Source: an uncultured Streptococcus sp.
GTDB taxonomy: Bacteria; Bacillota; Bacilli; Lactobacillales; Streptococcaceae
Assembly (NCBI GenBank): GCA_900755085.1
Contig: CAAEFF010000181.1
Span: forward strand, 1-9,865
Length of the DNA stretch: 9,865 nt
Direction: 5' to 3'
Made by a program: the position numbers and the translations under genes. How positions within the stretch are numbered: the first letter of the stretch is position 1; each line of letters opens with the position of its first letter. Below, piece by piece: positions 1 to 5,705 of the stretch. A model generated the notes under the pieces. The model worked only from the letters and a program-made list of their open reading frames with translations. It did not search any database and was not told the origin of the DNA.

Positions 1-269
1 CAGCGCAAGCTTGGTTGACTGATAGCGCCCTTGTTATGCCAACTTCTTCATCAACTGGACGTCCATTCTTGACTCGTATCGAACCATTCTCAGCTCCATT
101 TGCATGGACTGGTGGTAAAGGAAAAGACCATGTGATCTACAAAGGAATGAAACTCCAAGACAAAGCTGTGACAACTGCTGACTACAACAAAGCCCTTGAA
201 AAATGGCAAAAAGAACAAGCAGAGTCAAATAAAAAAGCACAAGAAGATCTTAAGAAACACGTTAAATAA
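1..269 (+). CDS. Oligopeptide ABC transporter substrate-binding lipoprotein (AliA/AmiA/OppA type), C-terminal end only
   Basis: This is the 3' end of a gene that begins left of the window; the first whole codon in frame starts at base 3 and 88 residues are visible before the TAA. The segment PFSAPFAWTGGKG followed by a Lys/Glu-rich tail ending in SNKKAQEDLKKHVK is what I recognise from the C-termini of streptococcal AliA, AliB and AmiA. These are lipoproteins outside the membrane that capture oligopeptides for the Ami/Opp permease. The lipobox and most of the peptide-binding fold lie outside the window, so the exact paralogue cannot be named. An intrinsic terminator follows at once, so the gene is transcriptionally separate from the peptidase downstream. 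The two still make functional sense side by side, one producing small peptides and the other importing them. The family call rests on remembered sequence similarity, not a search. Confidence 0.85.
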   Translation, partial: AQAWLTDSALVMPTSSSTGRPFLTRIEPFSAPFAWTGGKGKDHVIYKGMKLQDKAVTTADYNKALEKWQKEQAESNKKAQEDLKKHVK

Positions 270-277
270 GGATCGAT

Positions 278-303
278 AACCGAGGCTGATGCCTCGGTTT
301 TTT
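278..303 (+). terminator. Intrinsic terminator of the oligopeptide-binding protein gene
   Basis: A perfect 9-bp stem (AACCGAGGC at 278-286, GCCTCGGTT at 291-299) with a TGAT tetraloop runs into six T residues (298-303). It starts 8 bases after the stop codon. The GC-rich stem plus U-tract is a textbook Rho-independent terminator. Confidence 0.93.
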
Positions 304-324
304 GTGGATCAGATGAATATCTGT

Positions 325-353
325 TTGATATTAAAACGCTTACATAGTATAAT
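325..353 (+). promoter_or_regulatory. Sigma-70-type promoter of the surface dipeptidyl-peptidase gene
   Basis: A -35 box TTGATA (325-330) and a perfect -10 box TATAAT (348-353) are separated by exactly 17 bp. Transcription would start near base 360, giving a leader of about 28 nt that contains AGGAG (377-381), 6 nt before the ATG at 388. The spacer holds a cre-like operator (separate entry). Confidence 0.85.
331..344 (+). promoter_or_regulatory. Candidate CcpA binding site (cre) inside the promoter spacer
   Basis: TTAAAACGCTTACA agrees with the Gram-positive cre consensus TGWAANCGNTNWCA at 13 of 14 positions; only the second base (T for G) differs. It fills most of the gap between the -35 and -10 boxes, where bound CcpA would block RNA polymerase. 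I infer repression by preferred sugars. The match and position are seen directly; binding is not shown. Confidence 0.72.
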
Positions 354-387
354 GGGAGTGTTGATTACAAAAAGTTAGGAGACTGAC

Positions 388-3300
388 ATGAAAAAGAAAA
401 CAATGGTTTCCATTGTCGCATCGAGCTTACTGATCGCGCCAATGGTTTTGCACCAAGTAGCAGCAGCAGATGAGCAGACAGAAGAGTTAGCTCCATCGAC
501 AGAAGTGGTCCATGCTCCATCTACTGAAGCAACACCGATAACCGGTGACACCAGAACTGCCACTAGTGAAGAAGGAGCAAGCTCGAATGAGGCATCGCTG
601 GATCGGGTGGCAGGTGCCAATCAAGTAGCTCCTGCTACAGAAGAACACTCAAGACAAAGTGATCCAACTGTTCCAGTAGCAACTCCAGTAGTAACAAACA
701 GAGAAGCTGCACCTCAATCCGCACCTTCAGTAGAAGCTCCGGCAACAAGTCAGGATTTGGCAAAGGTCACAGGTGCAACCCTTGCAGCGGATCAGACCTC
801 TAAAGAGTTGACAGTGCAAGATGCTGTTAATGGCTTGCTTCAATGGGCAGCAACGGATCCAAGCCAATTGGGCCAAAGCCAAGCAGATCGGGAACGCTTT
901 GCCAAAAGTTTAGGTTTGATTGAAACATCAGAAGGTTTGACCCGTAAAGTTAGTCAGCCAGAATTGGCTAAGATGTACGAAACAGCTAAGAAACTCTATG
1001 ATGCCTACCGGGCTGAAAAGAAAAGTCCTCTCTTTTTAAATGGTCGGTCCCAGCCGATTTTCCCTTATACGACGGGAGAAAAAGCAGACGAAGACTACAA
1101 ATATGAGGACAGCCAAATTGTGCGCTTCCCAGTCTATGTCGAAACGGACTACGACACCGATGCAGATGGCAAGCCAGATTTGGTCAAGGCCATTGTTCAA
1201 TTACCAAAAGCAGTCGCTAAAGGGGATTTTAAGGCAGCGACCATTCTCGAAGCGCGTCCTTATGTGGCTGGAACCCTGGATGAAAACTATGTGACCCTTG
1301 AAAGTTTGGGGCTTCCGACAGACGGTAGCTACGACATGAAGAAACTGCACAGCCAACCCGCAAAAAGACAGCCAGTTGGCAGTGAGACAACAGTAGATGC
1401 TGCTAAAAAAGCTAAGGCATCGGATTGGTATTACTACAGTCCCTACGAGTATATTTATGACTACGAAGATCTGAACTGGTACGACTATTTCTTGGTCAGA
1501 GGCTATGCCTTTATCTCGAGTGCTGGCCTTGGTACCAAGGGATCCGAAGGCTTTAACACGACAGGGTCTGACCTCGAAATCAATGCCTTCAAGAATATCA
1601 TCGAATGGGTCAATGGCAAACGCAAGGCCTACACCGATAAGACTAGCAATATCGAAATCAAGGCAGACTGGGCAAGTGGCAATGTCGCAATGACCGGTCT
1701 ATCCTGGGCTGGCACCACGACCTTTGGTGTAGCGGCAACAGGCGTAGAAGGCCTAAAGACCATCGTTCCAGCAGCAGGGATTGCTTCTTGGTATGACTAT
1801 TTCAATAGCCAAGGGACCCAATTTGGCAATGCACCTTATAGTGACCTATCATGGCTCTCCCTCTACGTTAGCACGCGCATGCTGGACCAAGACGACTGGT
1901 CAGGGATTTGGCAAAATTATGCCAACTACATCAACCAATTGAACAAAGACCAGTACGCCCATGATCGCAACTACAGTGATGTTTGGAAGGAGCGGGATTA
2001 TACCCTTCATCCAGAAAATCTCAAGACCAGCGCCCTGATCGTCCATGGCTTGAACGATGACAATGTCAAGACCAAACATTTTGAACTCATGTACGATGCG
2101 CTCAAGAAAGCGGGACAAGATGTCAAGCTCTATCTCCACCAAGGAGACCACGTCTATCCAGCAGCTATGTCTCGTGGATACGGCATCACCGCCAATGGAC
2201 AAGATTTCTATGACCTGCTCAATACCTGGCTGACCCATTACCTCTACGGAGTGGACAATCACGTCGAAAGCTTGCCAGCGGTTCTAGCTCAAAACAACTA
2301 TGATCCAAGCAAGTGGACCAGCTATGATAACTGGAAGAGCAGTCAACGTCTCTTCATACATGCAAGCTCGAAACGGCTAGAAGAAACCATTTCTAGTGAC
2401 TATGCGGCTGCAGGTGTTGAGATCGCTAACCGCAATGAAACGGTCAGCAGAGCCTCCTCTAAGGCCAATCTGACCTTCGTTTCTGATGTCACTGAGGACA
2501 CTACGATCAAGGGCCACATTCCCGTTCATTTCAAGGCAGCTCTGGCCAAAGGTCAAGGAAAGAATTTCCAAATCAATGCCCTCTTGGTAGACGTGGCAGA
2601 TGAGGATTTTAACGTTGTGGGAAATGGTAGCGTCAAGCAAGATAAAACAGCAGACGCTTTCTGGATGGGAAGCAATTTAAGCAATTTATCTGTTGCCGAA
2701 TACAAAACCATCAAGACCAAGTACAAAGTGATCGCAAAAGGATGGATCAACCTTGCTAACCCTGAGTCTAGCTACGATTCAGCAAGCTCTCGCGCTAGCA
2801 TCGAGCCAAAAGTGGGAGAATACCACGATTACACGGTTTATCTCCAACCAAATCTCTATACAGTTAAGAAAGGTCACAAGTTAGCTCTAGTCTTTAACAC
2901 CTATGACCCGTCTGATTTAACGGTGGAGCATTCATATGAAGTGAGCTTCAAGACAGATTCCATTCAGGCGGCGATTCCGATTGTTGAAAAGACCCGCGCC
3001 CAAAAGGCAGCCTATGTACCAAGTGCAAGCGATACAGACTATGCAAATTTGCTAGAAGTTGAAGGAGCTGCTCTAGTAGCGCCAGAAGTGCACTACAAGG
3101 AAGAATATAGGCTTCCAACCCCAGAATACCTTTTCCAACCAAGCCCGAATACTCCTGACAAGGTAGAGGAGATGAAGACAGGATCAGCTACACAAGAGCA
3201 ACCTCCTCTTGCCCTAGCTGTATCCTATGGCCCTCAATTTGTTTCACCAGGATTGGCAGAAGATTCTCAAGCTGCGACTCCTGCAGTAGGGGGAGAACAA

Positions 3301-3417
3301 GCAAACCATATGCTTCCTCAAACAGGGAGCAAAGACCATGCTTTGGGTCTCTTAGGTGTGATTACCTTGACAGCTTCTAGTCTCATTTTTAGGCGTAAAA
3401 AGAGAGAAGATGCCTAA
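388..3417 (+). CDS. Cell-wall-anchored Xaa-Pro dipeptidyl-peptidase (peptidase family S15, LPQTG surface protein)
   Basis: This 1009-residue enzyme should release Xaa-Pro dipeptides from the N-termini of proline-rich peptides at the cell surface. The start is fixed by AGGAG 6 nt upstream. Residues 1-27 form a signal peptide (KKK, hydrophobic core, cleavage probably after VAAA) without a YSIRK motif. Residues 28 to about 125 are a Pro/Thr/Ser/Glu-rich stalk. The alpha/beta-hydrolase domain lies at about 240-620, with the nucleophile motif GLSWAG (Ser439), the acid in HGLND (Asp557) and the His in QGDH (His588), the order known for PepX/S15. An acidic DTDADGKPD loop sits at 256-264. A beta-rich C-terminal domain (about 650-860) and a Pro-rich stalk precede LPQTG (976-980), a hydrophobic helix and RRKKRE, a complete sortase signal. 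Streptococcal cytoplasmic PepX is about 760 residues with no export or anchor signals, so this is the extracellular paralogue. A looser CocE/NonD-hydrolase label is possible, but the downstream SWYDY block fits PepX. Confidence 0.93.
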   Translation: MKKKTMVSIVASSLLIAPMVLHQVAAADEQTEELAPSTEVVHAPSTEATPITGDTRTATSEEGASSNEASLDRVAGANQVAPATEEHSRQSDPTVPVATPVVTNREAAPQSAPSVEAPATSQDLAKVTGATLAADQTSKELTVQDAVNGLLQWAATDPSQLGQSQADRERFAKSLGLIETSEGLTRKVSQPELAKMYETAKKLYDAYRAEKKSPLFLNGRSQPIFPYTTGEKADEDYKYEDSQIVRFPVYVETDYDTDADGKPDLVKAIVQLPKAVAKGDFKAATILEARPYVAGTLDENYVTLESLGLPTDGSYDMKKLHSQPAKRQPVGSETTVDAAKKAKASDWYYYSPYEYIYDYEDLNWYDYFLVRGYAFISSAGLGTKGSEGFNTTGSDLEINAFKNIIEWVNGKRKAYTDKTSNIEIKADWASGNVAMTGLSWAGTTTFGVAATGVEGLKTIVPAAGIASWYDYFNSQGTQFGNAPYSDLSWLSLYVSTRMLDQDDWSGIWQNYANYINQLNKDQYAHDRNYSDVWKERDYTLHPENLKTSALIVHGLNDDNVKTKHFELMYDALKKAGQDVKLYLHQGDHVYPAAMSRGYGITANGQDFYDLLNTWLTHYLYGVDNHVESLPAVLAQNNYDPSKWTSYDNWKSSQRLFIHASSKRLEETISSDYAAAGVEIANRNETVSRASSKANLTFVSDVTEDTTIKGHIPVHFKAALAKGQGKNFQINALLVDVADEDFNVVGNGSVKQDKTADAFWMGSNLSNLSVAEYKTIKTKYKVIAKGWINLANPESSYDSASSRASIEPKVGEYHDYTVYLQPNLYTVKKGHKLALVFNTYDPSDLTVEHSYEVSFKTDSIQAAIPIVEKTRAQKAAYVPSASDTDYANLLEVEGAALVAPEVHYKEEYRLPTPEYLFQPSPNTPDKVEEMKTGSATQEQPPLALAVSYGPQFVSPGLAEDSQAATPAVGGEQANHMLPQTGSKDHALGLLGVITLTASSLIFRRKKREDA

Positions 3418-3485
3418 GGAGTGCCCCGTAGCAAATATTTCTAAAATGGCATCATTTAGTGTAAAATAAAAGTAGAAATGCAGAA

Positions 3486-3503
3486 TCAGTAGATGCCTAC
3501 TGA
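3486..3503 (+). other. Small inverted repeat (hairpin) just upstream of the trxA ribosome binding site
   Basis: TCAGTAG (3486-3492) and CTACTGA (3497-3503) form a perfect 7-bp stem around an ATGC loop. The stem ends 2-3 bases before the Shine-Dalgarno sequence AAGGAGG (3506-3512). No T-run follows on the plus strand, so it is not a terminator. It might stabilise the messenger or affect translation initiation; its role is unknown. Confidence 0.5.
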
Positions 3504-3516
3504 AAAAGGAGGAAAT

Positions 3517-3831
3517 ATGGCACACGTAATCACAGATGCAACTTTTGAACAGGAAACTAGCCAAGGCCTTGTCTTGATTGACTTTTGGGCAACTTGGTGT
3601 GGCCCATGTCGCATGCAAGCTCCAATCTTGGATCAGTTGGCAGAAGAAGTACATGAAGATGATTTGAAAATCTGTAAGATAGATGTAGATGAAAATCCAA
3701 ATACAGCGCGTCAATTCGGTATCATGTCGATCCCAACTCTTCTCTTTAAAAAAGATGGCCAAGTTGTCAAACAAGTGGCTGGAGTTCATACGAAAGCGCA
3801 ATTGAAAGAAATCATTGCAGAATTGAGCTAA
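3517..3831 (+). CDS. trxA: Thioredoxin
   Basis: This is a 104-residue cytoplasmic thioredoxin, the usual full length for the family. The redox-active WCGPC motif places the catalytic cysteines at 28 and 31 (FWATWCGPC), and the conserved cis-proline that faces them is Pro73 in SIPT. The protein passes electrons from thioredoxin reductase to disulfide targets such as ribonucleotide reductase and peroxiredoxins. I chose the ATG at 3517 because AAGGAGG sits 4 nt upstream and homologues start MA-VITD; an in-frame ATG at 3493 would add eight residues but lies inside a hairpin loop with no ribosome binding site. An extra cysteine occurs at 53. A weak -10-like TAAAAT (3462-3467) lies in the 99-bp gap after the peptidase, with no convincing -35. 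No strong terminator separates the two genes, so read-through from the peptidase promoter is possible. Confidence 0.97.
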   Translation: MAHVITDATFEQETSQGLVLIDFWATWCGPCRMQAPILDQLAEEVHEDDLKICKIDVDENPNTARQFGIMSIPTLLFKKDGQVVKQVAGVHTKAQLKEIIAELS

Positions 3832-3838
3832 AAAGAGG

Positions 3839-3871
3839 ACTCGTTTTCCAAACTGGAAAACGAGTTTTTTT
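3839..3871 (+). terminator. Strong intrinsic terminator of trxA
   Basis: A perfect 12-bp stem (ACTCGTTTTCCA at 3839-3850 with TGGAAAACGAGT at 3854-3865) closes on a 3-nt AAC loop and runs into seven T residues (3865-3871). It lies 8 bases after the trxA stop. The minus-strand side has only a delayed T-run, so it mainly serves the plus strand. Confidence 0.95.
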
Positions 3872-3908
3872 GATGCTCTTTATCTCTTTCAAATAGACGC
3901 GATGCCTA

Positions 3909-3937
3909 TTGACAGCGCTTTCTTATCATGCTAAAAT
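3909..3937 (+). promoter_or_regulatory. Near-consensus plus-strand promoter with no evident gene (orphan promoter)
   Basis: A perfect -35 box TTGACA (3909-3914), a 17-bp spacer and an extended -10 (TGC then TAAAAT, 3932-3937) make one of the best promoters in the window. A transcript would start near 3944, pass through two inverted repeats (3947-3971 and 3975-4005) and then run antisense to the 3' end of the amylase gene. No protein gene with a proper ribosome binding site follows. It may make a small or antisense RNA, or be the remnant of a lost gene's control region. The boxes are seen; activity is inferred. Confidence 0.55.
3910..3923 (-). promoter_or_regulatory. Candidate CcpA binding site (cre) overlapping the orphan promoter -35 box
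   Basis: Read on the minus strand, AGAAAGCGCTGTCA matches the cre consensus TGWAANCGNTNWCA at 13 of 14 positions (only the first base differs) and has the palindromic AGCGCT core common in cre sites. It covers five of the six -35 bases of the plus-strand promoter, so CcpA bound there would be expected to block that promoter. It lies beyond the amylase 3' end, so it is unlikely to control amylase initiation. Confidence 0.55.
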
Positions 3938-3946
3938 GGAGCTGTA

Positions 3947-3971
3947 TTTCCTATAAAATTTTTACAGGAAA
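3947..3971 (+). other. AT-rich inverted repeat just downstream of the orphan promoter
   Basis: TTTCCT (3947-3952) pairs with AGGAAA (3966-3971), and after one A-C mismatch TAAA (3954-3957) pairs with TTTA (3961-3964). The structure would lie at the very 5' end of an RNA made from the promoter at 3909-3937. Its significance is uncertain, since AT-rich intergenic DNA forms such repeats by chance. Confidence 0.35.
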
Positions 3972-4005
3972 AAATTCTCCTAGGAAGATGGAGATCCTAG
4001 GAGAA
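3969..4005 (-). terminator. Intrinsic terminator of the alpha-amylase gene (minus strand)
   Basis: An 11-bp perfect stem (TTCTCCTAGGA at 3975-3985, TCCTAGGAGAA at 3995-4005, 9-nt loop) is followed on the minus strand by six T residues (plus-strand A at 3969-3974). It begins 16 bases after the amylase stop codon. On the plus strand the stem is followed only by AAUCAUAUUUAUU, so termination there would be weak. Confidence 0.85.
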
Positions 4006-4020
4006 AATCATATTTATTGG

Positions 4021-5484
4021 TTATTGGCCCTCTGTGTCTTGGGCTACCCAGACACTGACGGAGCGCTCTGCCACTGGGAATTCGGCGCTACCGTCTTCTT
4101 GGACTTGAACAGTTTCGCTACAATTTTCTAGGACATCATAATAGGTGAGTCCTGCGTATGATGAGCCAATCTCCATGACTTTTGTAGCAGCTTGGTTATT
4201 GGAAATCAAGCAGGCGATTGGTGCGGATTCTTCTGTACCTGAACGTGTCCAACCGATGCAATTAGGATCATCAAAGTAGTCTGTTTGTTCCCCGTAGGCC
4301 AGATCTTTACGAACCCATAAGAGGCGATCGAGAACCTCTTGGAAACTTTCTTGCGCAAATTTACCCTCGATACCGTAGTAGTCTCCATAGAAGACACAAG
4401 GCAAACCAGCTTCTCGAAGTAAGATCAAGGCATAGGATGCAGGCTTAAACCATTCTTCAATGGTAGATTCCAGGGCTTGCCCTCTCTGGGTATCATGGTT
4501 GTCCACAAAGGTGACGGCCTCTTCAGGATGATTCAGTGCTAGTGTTCCGTCAAAAATAGTTTGAAGGTCGAAATTTTCACCTTCTTGACTAGCTCTGAAG
4601 AGATTTTGGTGGAGGGCCACATCGATCAAGTCGTATAAGTAGTCAATGCTTTCCAAGTATTCATCGTTGGTTTCTGTGTCGCCATTCCAAAATTCACCAA
4701 AGACGTAGAAATCTTCTCCATATTTTTTGTTGATATTGTGGATGAAATTTTTCATAAAGAAGGAGTCAATGTGCTTGACAGCATCCAAACGGAAGCCTTC
4801 TACACCAGTCGTTTCGATAAACCATTCAGCCCATTGGTCGAGATTTTCTACAACTTCGGGATGTTTGAAATCAATATCGGCGTACATGAGGTAATCGTAG
4901 TTTCCATTTTCCTTGTCTACCAGATCTCCCTGGGCCCAACCTTTGTTATCCCCTTGGATTTGGTAGATTCCATTCTTATTGCGAGAAGCATCGTAGTCAG
5001 TGCCGGTGAAGTGGTACCAATGCCAGTGGAAGTCATTATAGGCTCCATTTCGACCATCAAAGGTGAATTTGGTCCATCCTTGAATGGTGAAAGGTTCAGT
5101 GAGGATCTTGTTTCGATCCATCGGATCGACCTCAACGACCTCGAATTCTTCTAGGCCATCAGCTGCAGCCTTATGGTTGAGAACGACATCGGCCATCGGT
5201 TGAATCCCCGCATCTTTGAGGGCTTGAATGGCTTGAAGATAATCTTCTTTGAAACCATATTTGGTGCGAACGGTTCCTTTTTGGTCAAACTCGCCCAAAT
5301 CAAAGAGGTCATAGACCCCGTACCCAACGTCATTGTTAGAAGTAGCTTTAAAGGCAGGTGGCATCCAGACTTTACGAATGCCCAAGTCTGCTAAGTGTTG
5401 CGCATCTTCAGCAAGACGCTTCCAGTGGTTCCCATCAGCGGGCAAATACCACTCAAAATATTGCATTAAGGTTTGATTTTCCAT
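4021..5484 (-). CDS. amyA: Cytoplasmic alpha-amylase (glycoside hydrolase family 13, liquefying-amylase type)
   Basis: This 487-residue enzyme hydrolyses internal alpha-1,4 bonds of intracellular maltodextrin or glycogen-like glucan. It has no signal peptide. Residues 1-12 (MENQTLMQYFEW) are the typical opening of the Bacillus licheniformis-like group. All four GH13 motifs are present: DVVLNH (99-104), GFRLDAVKH with nucleophile Asp234, FGEFW with acid/base Glu264, and VDNHD with transition-state stabiliser Asp331. The C-terminal part is the usual small beta domain. The start is uncertain. An in-frame ATG at 5502 adds MKEEIT and has AAGGA 7 nt upstream, but that AAGGA lies between the predicted -10 box (5515-5520) and the predicted start of transcription, so it would probably not be in the messenger. 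The start at 5484 matches the family N-terminus but has only a weak GAAGAAA signal. The gene is a single transcription unit, convergent with trxA, with its own promoter, MalR-like operator and terminator. Confidence 0.95.
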   Translation of the reverse strand: MENQTLMQYFEWYLPADGNHWKRLAEDAQHLADLGIRKVWMPPAFKATSNNDVGYGVYDLFDLGEFDQKGTVRTKYGFKEDYLQAIQALKDAGIQPMADVVLNHKAAADGLEEFEVVEVDPMDRNKILTEPFTIQGWTKFTFDGRNGAYNDFHWHWYHFTGTDYDASRNKNGIYQIQGDNKGWAQGDLVDKENGNYDYLMYADIDFKHPEVVENLDQWAEWFIETTGVEGFRLDAVKHIDSFFMKNFIHNINKKYGEDFYVFGEFWNGDTETNDEYLESIDYLYDLIDVALHQNLFRASQEGENFDLQTIFDGTLALNHPEEAVTFVDNHDTQRGQALESTIEEWFKPASYALILLREAGLPCVFYGDYYGIEGKFAQESFQEVLDRLLWVRKDLAYGEQTDYFDDPNCIGWTRSGTEESAPIACLISNNQAATKVMEIGSSYAGLTYYDVLENCSETVQVQEDGSAEFPVAERSVSVWVAQDTEGQ

Positions 5485-5514
5485 CGTTATTTCTTCTTTC
5501 ATGTGAATGTCCTT

Positions 5515-5543
5515 ATTTTACCAAAAATAGTTGGATGGGACAA
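5515..5543 (-). promoter_or_regulatory. Promoter of the alpha-amylase gene
   Basis: On the minus strand TTGTCC (5543-5538) is followed after 17 bp by TAAAAT (5520-5515), preceded by TGG, an extended -10. Transcription would start near 5508, only about 6 nt before the upstream ATG at 5502 and 24 nt before the ATG at 5484. The -35 box overlaps a palindromic operator. Confidence 0.65.
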
Positions 5544-5554
5544 ACGTTTGCACT
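5539..5554 (-). promoter_or_regulatory. Candidate MalR-type (LacI family) maltose operator at the amylase promoter
   Basis: The perfect 10-bp palindrome CAAACGTTTG (5541-5550) is the core of the pneumococcal MalR operator, remembered as CGCAAACGTTTGCG, and the plus strand extends the match by one more C (5551). The outer bases agree poorly. One half-site overlaps the amylase -35 box, a fitting place for a repressor that lets go when maltose or maltodextrin is present. A general LacI-family site is the alternative; three or four mismatches make it a poor cre. Confidence 0.6.
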
Positions 5555-5576
5555 GGAAGCAAGCCCTTTCTAGAAA

Positions 5577-5590
5577 AGAAATCGCATACA
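5577..5590. promoter_or_regulatory. Weak cre-like site in the divergent intergenic region
   Basis: AGAAATCGCATACA agrees with the cre consensus at 12 of 14 positions on the plus strand, but the mismatches include the core T at position 10. It lies about 35 bp upstream of the amylase -35 box and about 115 bp before the M20 gene. A chance match cannot be excluded. Confidence 0.3.
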
Positions 5591-5635
5591 TGAAAGAAGT
5601 GAAGTGAGAATATAAAAAGTAGCATTTCATCTACG

Positions 5636-5666
5636 TAGAAATATCAGTCTGATACATATATTTCTA
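5636..5666 (+). other. Nested inverted repeats upstream of the M20 hydrolase gene
   Basis: TAGAAATAT (5636-5644) and ATATTTCTA (5658-5666) are perfect 9-base inverted copies around a 13-nt loop. Overlapping this is a compact palindrome, TATCAG-T-CTGATA (5642-5654), and just before it the 8-base palindrome CTACGTAG (5631-5638). The arrangement could be an operator or a switchable leader hairpin. I match it to no known regulator, and I see no convincing -35/-10 pair nearby. Confidence 0.5.
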
Positions 5667-5679
5667 TCCATTCATTTAG

Positions 5680-5694
5680 TTTGATCATATCAAA
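5680..5694 (+). other. Inverted repeat overlapping the ribosome binding site of the M20 hydrolase gene
   Basis: TTTGAT (5680-5685) and ATCAAA (5689-5694) flank a CAT loop. The right arm includes the first three bases of the Shine-Dalgarno sequence AAAGGAGG (5692-5699). If the hairpin forms it might slightly mask ribosome entry, though it is short and AT-rich. Confidence 0.4.
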
Positions 5695-5705
5695 GGAGGA
5701 TTGGT

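Noticed and set aside
1900..2262. Minus-strand open frame of 120 codons inside the surface peptidase gene
   Set aside because: It is antisense to the catalytic domain, including the Asp and His motifs, with no ribosome site and no family resemblance.
3493..3516. Eight-residue N-terminal extension of thioredoxin from an upstream in-frame ATG
   Set aside because: The ATG lies in a hairpin loop without a ribosome site, whereas the ATG at 3517 has AAGGAGG and gives the standard 104-residue protein.
3352..3801. Minus-strand open frame of 149 codons across trxA and the end of the peptidase gene
   Set aside because: It is antisense to the thioredoxin active site and the sorting signal; the apparent length comes from the codon bias of the real genes.
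3928..4131. Plus-strand open frame of 67 codons after the orphan promoter, with an internal ATG at 3988 and a hydrophobic start (MEILGENHIYWLLALCVLG)
   Set aside because: Its first ATG lies within the promoter, upstream of the likely transcript start. The inner ATG has only a badly spaced AGGAAG, and most of the frame is antisense to conserved amylase codons. Best explained as a shadow.
5539..5554. The amylase palindrome as a cre site
   Set aside because: It misses three or four consensus positions, including outer bases; the symmetric CAAACGTTTG core fits a MalR-type operator better.
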